Below, piece by piece: positions 39,488-49,785 of a stretch of 64,000 bases of DNA (position 1 is its first letter; every line of letters begins with the position of its first letter). Origin of the DNA: Lactobacillales bacterium (GTDB lineage: Bacteria; Bacillota; Bacilli; Lactobacillales; Streptococcaceae); contig JAISJD010000008.1 in assembly GCA_031261705.1 (NCBI GenBank), positions 1-64,000 on the forward strand, read 5' to 3'. The translations under genes and the position numbers were made by a program. The notes below the pieces were generated by a model. That model had not been told where the DNA came from. It worked only from the letters and a program-made list of their open reading frames with translations, and did no database searches.

Positions 39488-41314
39488 TTAAATAGAGCGT
39501 TTTGAATTTTTTCTATTACGATTCATGAAATAAAAACCAACTGCTGCTGTTAAAGTAAGTGCTCCGACAGTAAAGACAACTTTCATGCCTTGTCCCCCAG
39601 TTAATGGAAGTGAAGTTTCTTTCACATTATCAATGCGATCAATTTCACTACTTGGAACTTCTGTTAATGTTGTTTCATTATCCACCTTAACTGTAAATTC
39701 AAGTGGTTTACTATTTAATAAATAACCAGCCGGTGCTTTTGTTTCAACGATGAAGTAATCTCCTGCTTCAAGACCGCTCAACGTAATTCCTGGATTAGCA
39801 ACAACTTCTGTAACTTTAGTTACATTATTATCTGAAAGTTCTTTTTCTGAAGCCACATGATAAACTCCATCAGCCAATACAAACTTGATTGGATTTTTAT
39901 CGTCATATTTGTTTCCTAAATCTGGAACGGATGGACCTGTAATATCTTCTTTAGGAGTTGTTACTTCTGTTTGACTCTTTTGATAAACCTTAAATGTTGC
40001 ACCATTAAGTTCTTCTGCTGTATCAGCATCTTTTTTGATGAACTTGTGACCGTAAGTAAAGACTTGAACATCATCATGTCCTTCAACATAAGTCAAATCT
40101 CCACCAGAACCGTTTCCAATAACATAGCTTGCATCATTAATTAAGTTATTTTGAGTTCCATCTTCGTCTTTATTGTTATCACCAACTAAGGCAGACTCAT
40201 TGATTTTTGCCGTTACAGTAAAGACTAATTTCTTTCCTGCAAGAGTTCTCATTTGATTTACCAAAGCTGTTTTTTCTGAATCACTGCCAACATAGGCTGG
40301 AGTATTTAAGTGAATTGTTGAAGCTTCTCCATCACCATAGCTGCCCGCTACGCCTGTCGGATTTGTTGCTTCCCCAGTAATTGAAACAAATGTTAAACCA
40401 AAAATGCTAGCAGGTCGTGATGGTACAAGATTTACCGCTGTTCCAGTTCCTTCTTTTGTCCCATCTGTATAATTTGCTGTTTTCCAGTCAATAAAATTCA
40501 ATCCTGGTTCTGGATTATCTGTAACGGATAGATTTTGATATTTAAATTCTTCTTTTCCATCACGAGTGACTACTTGTGCAAAATCGTTGGGAATATCTAA
40601 CCCAATGGTATAAGTAATTTCTTCCCCAATTGCAACATTCGGGTCAGAAACTTGTTTAATAATTTCAGAAGTAGAGTTCTTTGGATATAAATGAATGGTA
40701 TCTGCTGTTTCTAATTTATCAACAGGTAATGCTACAACCATAGGAACGGCTTCAGCAATTGTATCTTCATTATTTTTTGCTGTTGAATTTTCAAAAATGA
40801 CATAGACAGCGTTTTTACCCCCACTTGTTTTTGGTAATTCCATTTGCGCGGGTGTAGAATGTGTATTTCCTGACGGCGTACTTGTTTTTACAAATGAATT
40901 ACTAATTTTATCTGTTGAATCAATTTGATTAGCATTTGGTGATGAAAGACCTGCATAATAAACTTTTACTTCTTCAAGTTCTTCTGCTGTTGTTTTTGAA
41001 GAATTTTTAGCTAAATAATCATAGTAATATTTAGTAATATCATAAGCTGAGAAAGTTACCCCCTCCAAGTAGTTAACAGAGCCATCTCCTTTAATTGCTT
41101 CTAGTTCATTCCCCGTATTAGCAATATCTGATCCATCTTTTGCTCCGTTTTGATAGTTCTTCAATTTGTGCAGGTCGATTTCCACATAACCACTTGTTAC
41201 TGCTTGTGCTGTTGAAATACCAATAGTCGTGGGCATCGCTCCAACTCCGTAGCCGACACCTCCCAACAACAATGCTGCTACTGTCACATTACGTACTAAC
41301 CTCTTCTTGTTCAA
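39488..41314 (-). CDS. Major pilin backbone protein (SpaA-type), LPLTG anchor
   Basis: The 608-residue protein has a signal peptide, Cna_B-type domains, a pilin motif TIHLYPKN (about residue 210) whose Lys is joined by the sortase, an E-box YFIVETKAPAGY and the C-terminal LPLTG with membrane segment and RNRKNSKR tail. These are the marks of a fimbrial shaft subunit. The start is TTG at 41314 behind AAAGGAA. It is the first gene of the operon, ahead of the sortase. An AT-rich 560-bp region with a large palindrome lies upstream. Confidence 0.9.
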   Translation of the reverse strand: MNKKRLVRNVTVAALLLGGVGYGVGAMPTTIGISTAQAVTSGYVEIDLHKLKNYQNGAKDGSDIANTGNELEAIKGDGSVNYLEGVTFSAYDITKYYYDYLAKNSSKTTAEELEEVKVYYAGLSSPNANQIDSTDKISNSFVKTSTPSGNTHSTPAQMELPKTSGGKNAVYVIFENSTAKNNEDTIAEAVPMVVALPVDKLETADTIHLYPKNSTSEIIKQVSDPNVAIGEEITYTIGLDIPNDFAQVVTRDGKEEFKYQNLSVTDNPEPGLNFIDWKTANYTDGTKEGTGTAVNLVPSRPASIFGLTFVSITGEATNPTGVAGSYGDGEASTIHLNTPAYVGSDSEKTALVNQMRTLAGKKLVFTVTAKINESALVGDNNKDEDGTQNNLINDASYVIGNGSGGDLTYVEGHDDVQVFTYGHKFIKKDADTAEELNGATFKVYQKSQTEVTTPKEDITGPSVPDLGNKYDDKNPIKFVLADGVYHVASEKELSDNNVTKVTEVVANPGITLSGLEAGDYFIVETKAPAGYLLNSKPLEFTVKVDNETTLTEVPSSEIDRIDNVKETSLPLTGGQGMKVVFTVGALTLTAAVGFYFMNRNRKNSKRSI

Positions 41315-41876
41315 TTCCTTTTCCCCTCTCTTTAAATAAAAACTCTACTTCGTGTTTATTATCCAAAAAAACACTCATACACTTCAAAAAAGAAATTTTG
41401 AAACACATGACTATTTTCAAATACTATACCTATCACGTTGAAGAGAATAACCATAAATTCGGTTTCTTTTAATCATGATTAAAAGAACGACTAATTTAAC
41501 ACATATGTTTTTTAAAATAACTAATAATATTTTTACCATTTTCTATATTAACTATTTACAAATTATATTTCAATAATATCTGATTATATTTATCTATTTT
41601 CTAAAACAAACTAATAATTATTGAAAAAATTGATATTGTTGATTATTTTTTTGAATTTATTTTATATACTAAGAAAAGATAGATATTTTTATTTAATATT
41701 TTTAATAAAAAAAGAATTATAATTTCATTGATACTTTATTTATCAAAAAGTTATAAATATGAGCGTGTTTTAGAATAAATTTTTAGGATGAATTTATGAG
41801 GATATTTAAATAAAATAACAGATGAATTAGGGGGAACAAAAGAAAAACAACAGAAATTATTTTATTACATGATAAA
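41315..41876. other. AT-rich intergenic region upstream of the pilus operon
   Basis: About 560 bp of very AT-rich DNA without a gene. It must hold the pilus promoter; a TATAGT near 41440 on the minus strand is a possible -10 with no good -35. The notable element is the perfect palindrome at 41464-41487. No regulator gene (RofA, Nra or MsmR type) lies next to the locus. Confidence 0.6.
41464..41487. promoter_or_regulatory. Perfect 24-bp palindrome, candidate operator of the pilus genes
   Basis: The half-site TTCTTTTAATCA is followed directly by its exact complement, giving a spacer-free 24-bp palindrome about 150 bp upstream of the major pilin start. It has no following T-run, so an operator is more likely than a terminator. 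The binding protein is unknown. Confidence 0.55.
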
Positions 41877-41901
41877 AAGGCTAGAAAAAAATTCTAGCCT
41901 T
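41877..41901 (-). terminator. Terminator of the uvrB-uvrA operon
   Basis: A perfect 10-bp stem (AAGGCTAGAA and complement) with a 5-base loop, followed on the minus strand by TTTTTATC, 123 bp past the uvrA stop. Confidence 0.8.
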
Positions 41902-42023
41902 CTTACCATTTGAACGGATTTTTCTATAGGATAGTGGGTATTCTATGAATATGCCACCACCAAGAATCATACAGAAATTTCCGTTTATTCTCAAAAGATT
42001 TGTTTAGAATGTTCTTTTATTGC

Positions 42024-44846
42024 TTAGTTTCTTAAGACTCTCTTTAAATATTGACCTGTATAACTTTCTTCCACCTCGGCAATTTCTTCGGGAGTCCCTG
42101 TTGCTATCACTGTTCCCCCGCCTTCTCCGCCTTCTGGACCAAGGTCAATGACATAATCCGCAGACTTAATTACATCTAAGTTATGTTCTATCACAAGAAC
42201 CGTATTTCCAGCCTCTACTAAACGCTCTAAAACAACAAGAAGTCGAGCAATATCATCACTATGAAGTCCTGTTGTTGGTTCATCCAAGATATAGAAGTTC
42301 TTTCCGTTTGAAATTTTGTGTAGCTCACTCGCTAACTTCATCCGCTGTGCTTCCCCACCAGAAAGAGTTGTGGCTGGTTGTCCCAATGTTACATAACCCA
42401 AACCTACATCAAGAATCGTCTGTAGCTTCCGATGAATTTTAGGAATGTGTTGGAAAAATTCCACAGCATCTTCCACCGTCATTTCCAAAATTTCAGCGAT
42501 ATTTTTCCCCTTGTAATGAACTTCAAGCGTTTCAGAATTATACCGTTTCCCGTGGCAAACCTCACAAGGAACGTAAACATCTGGTAAGAAGTGCATTTCA
42601 ATCTTAATGATTCCATCACCACGACAGGCTTCACAACGTCCACCCTTCACATTAAAACTAAAACGCCCTTTTTTATACCCACGCACCTTTGCCTCATTTG
42701 TTTGGGCAAATAATCCGCGAATATTATCGAATACACTCGTGTAAGTGGCAGGATTTGAACGAGGGGTTCGGCCGATTGGACTTTGGTCTATGTCAATTAA
42801 TTTTTCAATAGATTTCCAGCCAGTAATGGACTTAAATTTCCCTGGTTTGTTAGAATTGCGATTCAGCTTTTGTGCTAAAGCTTTTTTCAAAATTTGATTG
42901 ACTAACGTTGATTTTCCAGAACCAGAGACCCCTGTTACCGCAATAAAATCTCCTAATGGAAACTCTACATTAATTTTCTTTAAATTATTTTCTTCCGCAC
43001 CGGTGATTTTTATTTTCTTCCCGTTTCCTTTTCGACGTGTTTGTGGCACTTCAATTTTCTTCTTTCCAGACAAATATTGCCCAGTTAATGATTTCGGATT
43101 TTTTTCCACCTGTTTTGGTGTTCCAGCCGCCACAATTTCTCCGCCGAGATGTCCAGCTCCAGGACCAACATCAATCAGATAATCTGCAGCACGCATAGTA
43201 TCCTCATCATGTTCGACGATAATTAAAGTATTTCCTAAATCACGCATCTTTCGTAAAGAGTCAATTAAACGGTCGTTATCCCTTTGGTGAAGTCCAATAG
43301 AGGGTTCATCAAGAATGTAAAGCACCCCTGATAAATTAGAACCAATTTGGGTAGCAAGTCGAATTCGTTGTGCTTCTCCACCAGATAAAGAACCTGATGA
43401 TCGGCTTAATGTTAGATAATCTAAACCAACATTTTTTAAGAAAGTTAAGCGGTCACCAATTTCTTTCACGATAGGCTTTGCAATCATTGTTTCTTGCTCC
43501 GACAACGTGAGCGATTGAATAAAATCTAAAGAATGTCCAATTGCTAGATTACTTAACTCTCCGATATGTTTTCCATTCACTTTTACAGAAAGAGCTTGCG
43601 GATTTAAGCGATACCCGTGACAAGTCGCGCAGGTTAATTCATTCATGTAGCGACGCATTTGTTCTCTTGTAAAATCAGAGTTTGTCTCATGAAAACGGCG
43701 GTCAATATTAGGAATAACCCCTTCAAATACCGCTTCAACATCACGCACGCCACCAAAATCATTTTCATAATGGAAATGGAAAAGCTCTCCGTCTGACCCA
43801 TACAAAATAATCTCTTGTTCTTCCTTTGAAAGCTCTTCAAAAGGGGTATCCATGTCGATATTAAAGCTTTGTGCCGCCTGTTCCAACATTTGTGGATAAT
43901 ATTGCGAACTGATTGGATTCCAAGGGGCAATAGCTCCCTCACGTAATGTCTTGGTAGGATCCGGTATAACTAAATCGAGGTCAACCTCGAGCTTAATCCC
44001 TAAACCATCACAGTCAGGACATGCGCCAAATGGGGCGTTAAATGAGAAAAGACGAGGTTCTAGCTCACCGACCGTAAAGCCACAATACGGACAAGAATAA
44101 TGTTCACTAAATAGCATTTCCTTTTCACCAATGACATCCACTAGAGCATAACCATTTGCTAAACGTAAAGCAGCTTCAAACGAATCAAATAAACGGGAAC
44201 GAATGCCGTCTTTTACCACAATTCTATCTACCACAATAGCAATATCATGTTTCTTATTTTTTTCAAGCTCTGGAACTTCTGTCACATCATATGTTTCTCT
44301 GTCCACACGTACACGGACATAGCCCTCACGTTGAACCAATTCAAACACTTTTTTATGTTGTCCTTTTTTTCCTGTAACGATTGGTGCAAGAATCTGAATT
44401 TTTGTCCGTTCTTCAAGCTCAAGCACTTGGTCTACCATTTGTTCTACAGATTGGCTGGTAATCTCAGTCCCATCATTCGGGCAAATTGGGTGACCCACCC
44501 GCGCATAAAGTAACCGCAAATAATCGTTAATTTCTGTAACTGTTCCCACAGTAGAGCGTGGGTTTTTACTTGTCGTTTTTTGGTCGATTGAAATAGCTGG
44601 GCTCAACCCATCAATAGAATCAACATCTGGCTTATCCATTTGTCCTAAAAATTGACGAGCATAGGCTGACAAGCTTTCTACATAGCGCCGTTGCCCTTCT
44701 GCGTATAATGTGTCAAAAGCTAACGAACTTTTCCCTGAACCAGAAAGTCCTGTCACGACAACCATTTTATCTCGTGGAATCTCAACATCTATATTTTTTA
44801 AATTATGTGCTCTTGCGCCGTGAATGACGATTTTATCATTTTTCAT
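42024..44846 (-). CDS. uvrA: Excinuclease ABC subunit A
   Basis: UvrA is the damage-recognition ATPase of nucleotide excision repair. The 940-residue protein has two ABC modules, each with Walker A ([11 protein letters not shown] near 32 and [11 protein letters not shown] near 640) and signature motif ([11 protein letters not shown] and [11 protein letters not shown]). CxxC zinc modules are present (CPYCGF with CPDCDG, CATCHG, and CEACRG with CEVCHG). It follows uvrB by 28 bp and shares its SOS-controlled promoter. Confidence 0.97.
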   Translation of the reverse strand: MKNDKIVIHGARAHNLKNIDVEIPRDKMVVVTGLSGSGKSSLAFDTLYAEGQRRYVESLSAYARQFLGQMDKPDVDSIDGLSPAISIDQKTTSKNPRSTVGTVTEINDYLRLLYARVGHPICPNDGTEITSQSVEQMVDQVLELEERTKIQILAPIVTGKKGQHKKVFELVQREGYVRVRVDRETYDVTEVPELEKNKKHDIAIVVDRIVVKDGIRSRLFDSFEAALRLANGYALVDVIGEKEMLFSEHYSCPYCGFTVGELEPRLFSFNAPFGACPDCDGLGIKLEVDLDLVIPDPTKTLREGAIAPWNPISSQYYPQMLEQAAQSFNIDMDTPFEELSKEEQEIILYGSDGELFHFHYENDFGGVRDVEAVFEGVIPNIDRRFHETNSDFTREQMRRYMNELTCATCHGYRLNPQALSVKVNGKHIGELSNLAIGHSLDFIQSLTLSEQETMIAKPIVKEIGDRLTFLKNVGLDYLTLSRSSGSLSGGEAQRIRLATQIGSNLSGVLYILDEPSIGLHQRDNDRLIDSLRKMRDLGNTLIIVEHDEDTMRAADYLIDVGPGAGHLGGEIVAAGTPKQVEKNPKSLTGQYLSGKKKIEVPQTRRKGNGKKIKITGAEENNLKKINVEFPLGDFIAVTGVSGSGKSTLVNQILKKALAQKLNRNSNKPGKFKSITGWKSIEKLIDIDQSPIGRTPRSNPATYTSVFDNIRGLFAQTNEAKVRGYKKGRFSFNVKGGRCEACRGDGIIKIEMHFLPDVYVPCEVCHGKRYNSETLEVHYKGKNIAEILEMTVEDAVEFFQHIPKIHRKLQTILDVGLGYVTLGQPATTLSGGEAQRMKLASELHKISNGKNFYILDEPTTGLHSDDIARLLVVLERLVEAGNTVLVIEHNLDVIKSADYVIDLGPEGGEGGGTVIATGTPEEIAEVEESYTGQYLKRVLRN

Positions 44847-44874
44847 CTAGGTATCTCTCTCCAATCTATGTGTA

Positions 44875-46869
44875 TTAGTCCTGTGCCTTTAGTTCTAATA
44901 TTGTATCACGAATGGTTGCAGCCGCCTCAAAATCGAGTTTCTTCGCTGCTTCACGCATTTCATTTTCTAATTTTTGTAATAACGTTGCTTTTTCATCCTT
45001 AGATAATTTCACGTAATCTTGGATGGTTTCAATATGTTCGTCCTCTTCCACCACTTTAGTAATAGCGATTAAATCACGAATCTCCTTCTTGATTGTTTTC
45101 GGAACGATATGATGTTCTTCATTAAATTTCATTTGAATTTCCCGACGTCGAGTCGTTTCATCAATTGCTCGATTCATGGAGTCCGTCATTTTATCAGCAT
45201 ACATGATTACTTTTCCTTCTGAATTACGAGCCGCCCGTCCGATTGTTTGTACGAGTGAGCGTTCACTACGCAAGAAGCCTTCCTTATCCGCATCTAAAAT
45301 AGCAACAAGCGATACTTCGGGTACATCAATTCCCTCACGTAGGAGGTTAATCCCAACCAAAACGTCAAATACACCCAAACGTAAATCACGAATAATTTCC
45401 GTCCGCTCAAGCGTCTTAATATCCGAATGCAAATATTTTACTTTCACACCCATTTCTTTGAAGTAATCCGTCAAATCTTCTGCCATTTTCTTCGTTAACG
45501 TCGTGACAAAAACCCGTTCATCTTTTTCTACTCGTTCATTAATTTCCCCGAGTAAATCATCCATTTGTCCCATTATTGGACGAACTTCAATCACTGGATC
45601 AAGCAAACCAGTTGGACGAATAATTTGTTCAATCACCGTATCCGTTTGTTCCGCTTCATACGGTCCTGGTGTCGCCGATACGTAAACAATCTGGTGTACA
45701 TGTTCTTCAAATTCTTCCAATCTAAGCGGACGGTTGTCTAAGGCGCTTGGTAAACGGAAACCATAATCTACAAGCATTTGTTTTCGGCTACGGTCACCGT
45801 TATACATTCCACGAATTTGTGGCATCGTCGCATGACTTTCATCTACAACAATCAAGAAGTCTTCTGGGAAGAAATCTAACAATGTATACGGAGGTTCTCC
45901 CTCTTTCCGTCCATCCATATGTCGAGAATAATTTTCTACGCCACTGGTATAGCCCATTTCTCGTAACATTTCCATGTCATAATTCGTCCGTTGTTCCAAG
46001 CGTTGCGCTTCAATTAACTTATTTTCAGAATGCAACACTTCCAGACGGTCTTTTAACTCCGCTTGAATGTCAGAAATCGCACGTTCTAAATGTTCTTCAT
46101 TTGTCACAAAGTGAGTAGCTGGGAAAATCGCTAAATGTTCCACATCACCCACGATATGACCTGTCAAGGCTTCAACCTCTACAATACGATCAATCTCATC
46201 TCCAAAAAATTCCACACGAAACGCATGTTCATCCCTACTTGCTGGAAAAATTTCCACTACGTCCCCACGTACACGGAACCGCCCACGCTGAAAATCAATG
46301 TCATTTCGTTCAAATTGAATATCCACTAAACGATTTAAAAGGTCGCTACGCTCCAGCTCCATGCCAACACGCAAAGAAACCACTTTATCTTGATATTCAC
46401 GAGGATCCCCTAAACCATAGATACAAGAAACGGAAGCCACCACGATAACGTCATTTCTTTCTAATAAAGAAGAGGTCGCCGAATGCCGAAGTTTATCAAT
46501 TTCATCATTTACCGAAGAATCCTTTTCAATATACGTATCACTAGACGGAACATAGGCTTCTGGTTGGTAATAATCATAATAGGAAACAAAATATTCCACT
46601 GCATTATTCGGGAAAAATTCTTTAAACTCTCCATATAATTGTCCCGCCAATGTCTTGTTATGTGCAATCACCAGAGTTGGTTTATTCACCTCTTGAATCA
46701 AATTCGAGATAGTGAACGTTTTCCCTGTTCCCGTCGCACCAAGTAAAATTTGCGCCTTTTCGCCACCTTCGACATTATCAACAAGCTGTTCTATCGCTTG
46801 TGGCTGGTCGCCAGCAGGAGTATATTTTGAAACCAATTCAAATTTATTTGTCGTTGTTCTATCAATCAA
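44875..46869 (-). CDS. uvrB: Excinuclease ABC subunit B
   Basis: UvrB is the helicase-like subunit that verifies damage and recruits UvrC. The 664-residue protein has Walker A GATGTGKT, the beta-hairpin [12 protein letters not shown], the DESH box (VVDESHAT), helicase motifs to GRAARN, and a C-terminal UVR domain. I choose the TTG at 46869 ([12 protein letters not shown]) because GAGGTG lies 7 bases upstream; the frame also opens at a GTG at 46884 without a site. It heads uvrB-uvrA behind an SOS box. Confidence 0.96.
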   Translation of the reverse strand: MIDRTTTNKFELVSKYTPAGDQPQAIEQLVDNVEGGEKAQILLGATGTGKTFTISNLIQEVNKPTLVIAHNKTLAGQLYGEFKEFFPNNAVEYFVSYYDYYQPEAYVPSSDTYIEKDSSVNDEIDKLRHSATSSLLERNDVIVVASVSCIYGLGDPREYQDKVVSLRVGMELERSDLLNRLVDIQFERNDIDFQRGRFRVRGDVVEIFPASRDEHAFRVEFFGDEIDRIVEVEALTGHIVGDVEHLAIFPATHFVTNEEHLERAISDIQAELKDRLEVLHSENKLIEAQRLEQRTNYDMEMLREMGYTSGVENYSRHMDGRKEGEPPYTLLDFFPEDFLIVVDESHATMPQIRGMYNGDRSRKQMLVDYGFRLPSALDNRPLRLEEFEEHVHQIVYVSATPGPYEAEQTDTVIEQIIRPTGLLDPVIEVRPIMGQMDDLLGEINERVEKDERVFVTTLTKKMAEDLTDYFKEMGVKVKYLHSDIKTLERTEIIRDLRLGVFDVLVGINLLREGIDVPEVSLVAILDADKEGFLRSERSLVQTIGRAARNSEGKVIMYADKMTDSMNRAIDETTRRREIQMKFNEEHHIVPKTIKKEIRDLIAITKVVEEDEHIETIQDYVKLSKDEKATLLQKLENEMREAAKKLDFEAAATIRDTILELKAQD

Positions 46870-46922
46870 TCTTAAGCACCTCACTTACCATCTAAAATAA
46901 CTCTTTACCCATTTTAACATAG

Positions 46923-46936
46923 CGAACGTATATTCT
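46923..46936. promoter_or_regulatory. LexA (SOS) box upstream of uvrB-uvrA
   Basis: CGAACGTATATTCT matches the Gram-positive SOS consensus CGAACRNRYGTTYG at 12 of 14 positions and lies 54 bp upstream of the uvrB start codon. Confidence 0.7.
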
Positions 46937-47044
46937 AAAAGCAAATGAATCAACTCTTTTTTAACGTAGTAGAACTTTATTTTTGCAAAAGGAAAAAGAT
47001 GGATTTACACTGTAAGGGAAATCAAGCAAAGGAAGTAAATGAAG

Positions 47045-47638
47045 ATGAAAAAAATGGATACAGACTTACTAGATTACCTTCAAGGAACAAGTGAAGTAGA
47101 GCTTTACAATGATGAAGTGAATTACTACGCTGTTGAGCTAGAAGAATACGCCAAAGATACTGCAATGATGGTAAAACTTGGCAAGATTGGTGAAAATTAT
47201 CGGACGAAAATTGTTCCAAAGGTCATTTCTTTCAACCAACAAATTGCTGATTTCAACCATTACTGTTATACCTTGAAGGAAGCTTACTTACATGCAACTG
47301 GAAACACTAAATTACGAGAATCACTAATGTCTCAATTTATGGAAAAAGTTGAAAATATTCGTTTATTAGCCAGAGAATTATTCGACGGAAATCAAGAAAA
47401 TTTGGTTCAATATGTAGAAGAATTTCACGACCATTGGATAGGTTGTGCTTCATCGTTACAACATGTTATTCTCACTCGTCAAAAAGCTTATAAATACAAT
47501 AGCAGCAAAAACTATATGACAGAATATGATGCAAAAATGAAACTGGGAAATGATTTAAAAGCAGTTGCAACGGCGAAAGTTGAATTTTTAGGTGAAAACT
47601 GGTACCCGAAGTACGTCTTAGATTTGAAAAAGGCTTAA
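47045..47638 (+). CDS. Unidentified protein, 197 residues
   Basis: I do not recognise this gene. The product is soluble, mainly helical, acidic near the N-terminus and Lys-rich at the end, with no enzyme motif, signal peptide or membrane segment. The start is ambiguous: AAAGGAAG at about 47028-47035 is 3 bases from an ATG at 47039 and 9 from one at 47045; I prefer the latter. It stands alone between uvrB and the CRISPR array in the opposite direction to both, followed by the hairpin at 47748-47793. Confidence 0.7.
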   Translation: MKKMDTDLLDYLQGTSEVELYNDEVNYYAVELEEYAKDTAMMVKLGKIGENYRTKIVPKVISFNQQIADFNHYCYTLKEAYLHATGNTKLRESLMSQFMEKVENIRLLARELFDGNQENLVQYVEEFHDHWIGCASSLQHVILTRQKAYKYNSSKNYMTEYDAKMKLGNDLKAVATAKVEFLGENWYPKYVLDLKKA

Positions 47639-47747
47639 TTAACTGCCTTATAAGATGGTTGTAAATACTCAAATTAGGATTGTTTTATGAGGATTAAGCT
47701 GTACTAACTTAAGCCATTCATAATTTGAAAATATCACATAAAGAAAA

Positions 47748-47793
47748 AAATACACCCTCGGAGTTAGCAGTCACTGACTTCTTGGGTGTATTT
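47748..47793. terminator. Hairpin terminator between the CRISPR array and the unidentified gene
   Basis: Ten-bp perfect arms (AAATACACCC and complement) with a 26-base loop that can pair further inside. The minus-strand side is followed by TTTTTTC, so it can end the CRISPR transcript; the plus-strand side (TTTATTTAG) could serve the gene ending at 47638. Confidence 0.7.
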
Positions 47794-47837
47794 ATTTAGT
47801 TTGTTAAACTAAGTCAAATAAACTCATCAATGTTCAC

Positions 47838-47867
47838 ATTTCAATCCACGCACTCATTAAATGCGAC
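47838..47867 (-). repeat. Degenerate CRISPR repeat beyond the distal end of the array
   Basis: A 30-base copy of the repeat keeps the ATTTCAATCCACGCAC end and the ATGCGAC end but has a shorter, altered middle. It lies 146 bp beyond the last perfect repeat, at the leader-distal end. Confidence 0.8.
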
Positions 47868-48013
47868 AACTAATTATACCCTAAAAATACAAAATTTAAA
47901 AGTTTCTTTTAGTCGTACTCATATATTAGAATTCAATTATATGTTGTTGTAAAGGATAAAGATTTTTCCAGAGTATAACAGTTTCTGATGATACATTGCA
48001 AGCCAACACATTG

Positions 48014-49611
48014 ATTTCAATCCACGCACCCCATACAGAGTGCGACACTATTGAAATGGATTTAAATAATGCACTGGATATTTCAATCCACGCACCCCAT
48101 ACAGAGTGCGACGCATCGTGTTGTCTCTGCCAAAACCCTCATCACTGCATTTCAATCCACGCACCCCATACAGAGTGCGACTGTTAGATTCCATGGTACC
48201 AGCGACGTGTTTATTTATTTCAATCCACGCGCCCCATACAGAGTGCGACTATACGCTGATTTTATGGGACGATGCGACAGCTATTTCAATCCACGCACCC
48301 CATACAGAGTGCGACCCAAATTACAAGAACATCTCAACCTATCCCATCGTTATTTCAATCCACGCACCCCATACAGAGTGCGACTCAATTGTACTTGTCA
48401 TACCCTTATACATGTTCTTATTTCAATCCACGCACCCCATACAGAGTGCGACGCTATCCTCTCAATCGTCAATAGTAAAAACTCTATCTATTTCAATCCA
48501 CGCACCCCATACAGAGTGCGACGATTGAGAAATACAAGTTTTGAAGCTCGTCAGGCAGATTTCAATCCACGCACCCCATACAGAGTGCGACCGATTTTGC
48601 GGTAGAGATTGGAAAAATTCTTTCTATTTCAATCCACGCACCCCATACAGAGTGCGACGAAGCATTACTTGAAAAAGCTCAACCGTGCGAATGGATTTCA
48701 ATCCACGCACCCCATACAGAGTGCGACACGATTAGTCCGTTGTTCATGACAATTCGTAGATTCATTTCAATCCACGCACCCCATACAGAGTGCGACCAGA
48801 CTAGACGCTGTTAGAATGTTTGGTCGGTCGAATTTCAATCCACGCACCCCATACAGAGTGCGACTGACGTCCTCATGCGGTTCTTTTTCAAACCGGTTAT
48901 TTCAATCCACGCACCCCATACAGAGTGCGACTGACGTCCTCATGCGGTTCTTTTTCAAACCGGTTATTTCAATCCACGCACCCCATACAGAGTGCGACTT
49001 AACGCATCGACGGCTGTTGTTACTTGAGGCAATTATTTCAATCCACGCACCCCATACAGAGTGCGACGCTTGCGGATAAACTCTTTTTAATTCTGATTTT
49101 GTATTTCAATCCACGCACCCCATACAGAGTGCGACATATTGATATCAAATAAAATGGTGGTGATATTATATATTTCAATCCACGCACCCCATACAGAGTG
49201 CGACTCAGCCAAACAAAAAAGACTATTATTTTTTAAAAATTTCAATCCACGCACCCCATACAGAGTGCGACCGCTAAGTGGGGTAGTTCACGGAGATCGT
49301 AAAATTATTTCAATCCACGCACCCCATACAGAGTGCGACCGTTATGCAGATTCTTAAACAATTTCACAAAATCAATTTCAATCCACGCACCCCATACAGA
49401 GTGCGACGGAACTTTTACGTTATCAGGAGAATGGGAGGAAAAGATTTCAATCCACGCACCCCATACAGAGTGCGACTTACAAAAACGCTTGACACATTTG
49501 GAGATAAAGTTATTTCAATCCACGCACCCCATACAGAGTGCGACCAAACGCTCGTTTCAAATAAAATTTACCGTATATATTTCAATCCACGCACCCCATA
49601 CAGAGTGCGAC
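48014..49611 (-). CRISPR. Type I-C CRISPR array, 24 repeats and 23 spacers
   Basis: The 33-base repeat (reading from GTCGCACTC to GATTGAAAT on the transcribed minus strand) recurs 24 times with spacers of 33-37 bases. All repeats are identical by eye, except the copy at 48217-48249, which has one A-to-G change. The sequence is typical of type I-C, agreeing with the cas genes. The leader lies at the cas2 side (49612 onward), so the newest spacers are near 49.5 kb. Spacers at 48865-48898 and 48932-48965 are identical. The spacer at 49272-49306 begins with the end sequence of an IS200/IS605-type element. Several overlapping open frames across the array are translation artefacts of the repeat. 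Confidence 0.98.
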
Positions 49612-49785
49612 CGCAAGATATGCTACTACATATCCGCTTACAATCTAAATATTGTGTTTTCCATTAAAATTTAAAATAAAAATTCAACAATAATTAGTTA
49701 TTTCCTTTATTTTTTTCTAAAAAATAGTGCGAACAACACGGTTATTCCATGTGCACTTGCTATTCGCACTAATCAATATTTTCTT
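49612..49785 (-). promoter_or_regulatory. CRISPR leader
   Basis: The 174 bp between the cas2 stop and the first repeat are AT-rich and non-coding, as expected of a leader carrying the pre-crRNA promoter and adaptation signals. AATAGTGCGAACAACACGG and GTGCACTTGCTATTCGCACT (about 49726-49770) can form a GTGCGAA/TTCGCAC hairpin. Confidence 0.65.

Noticed and set aside
44247-46450. Plus-strand open frames inside uvrA and uvrB
   Set aside because: They are shadows of the two strong repair genes.
47996-49674. Open frames across the CRISPR array giving repeated peptides such as ISIHAPHTECD and FNPRTPYRVR
   Set aside because: They are the 33-base repeat translated in its three frames, with no ribosome sites; not proteins.
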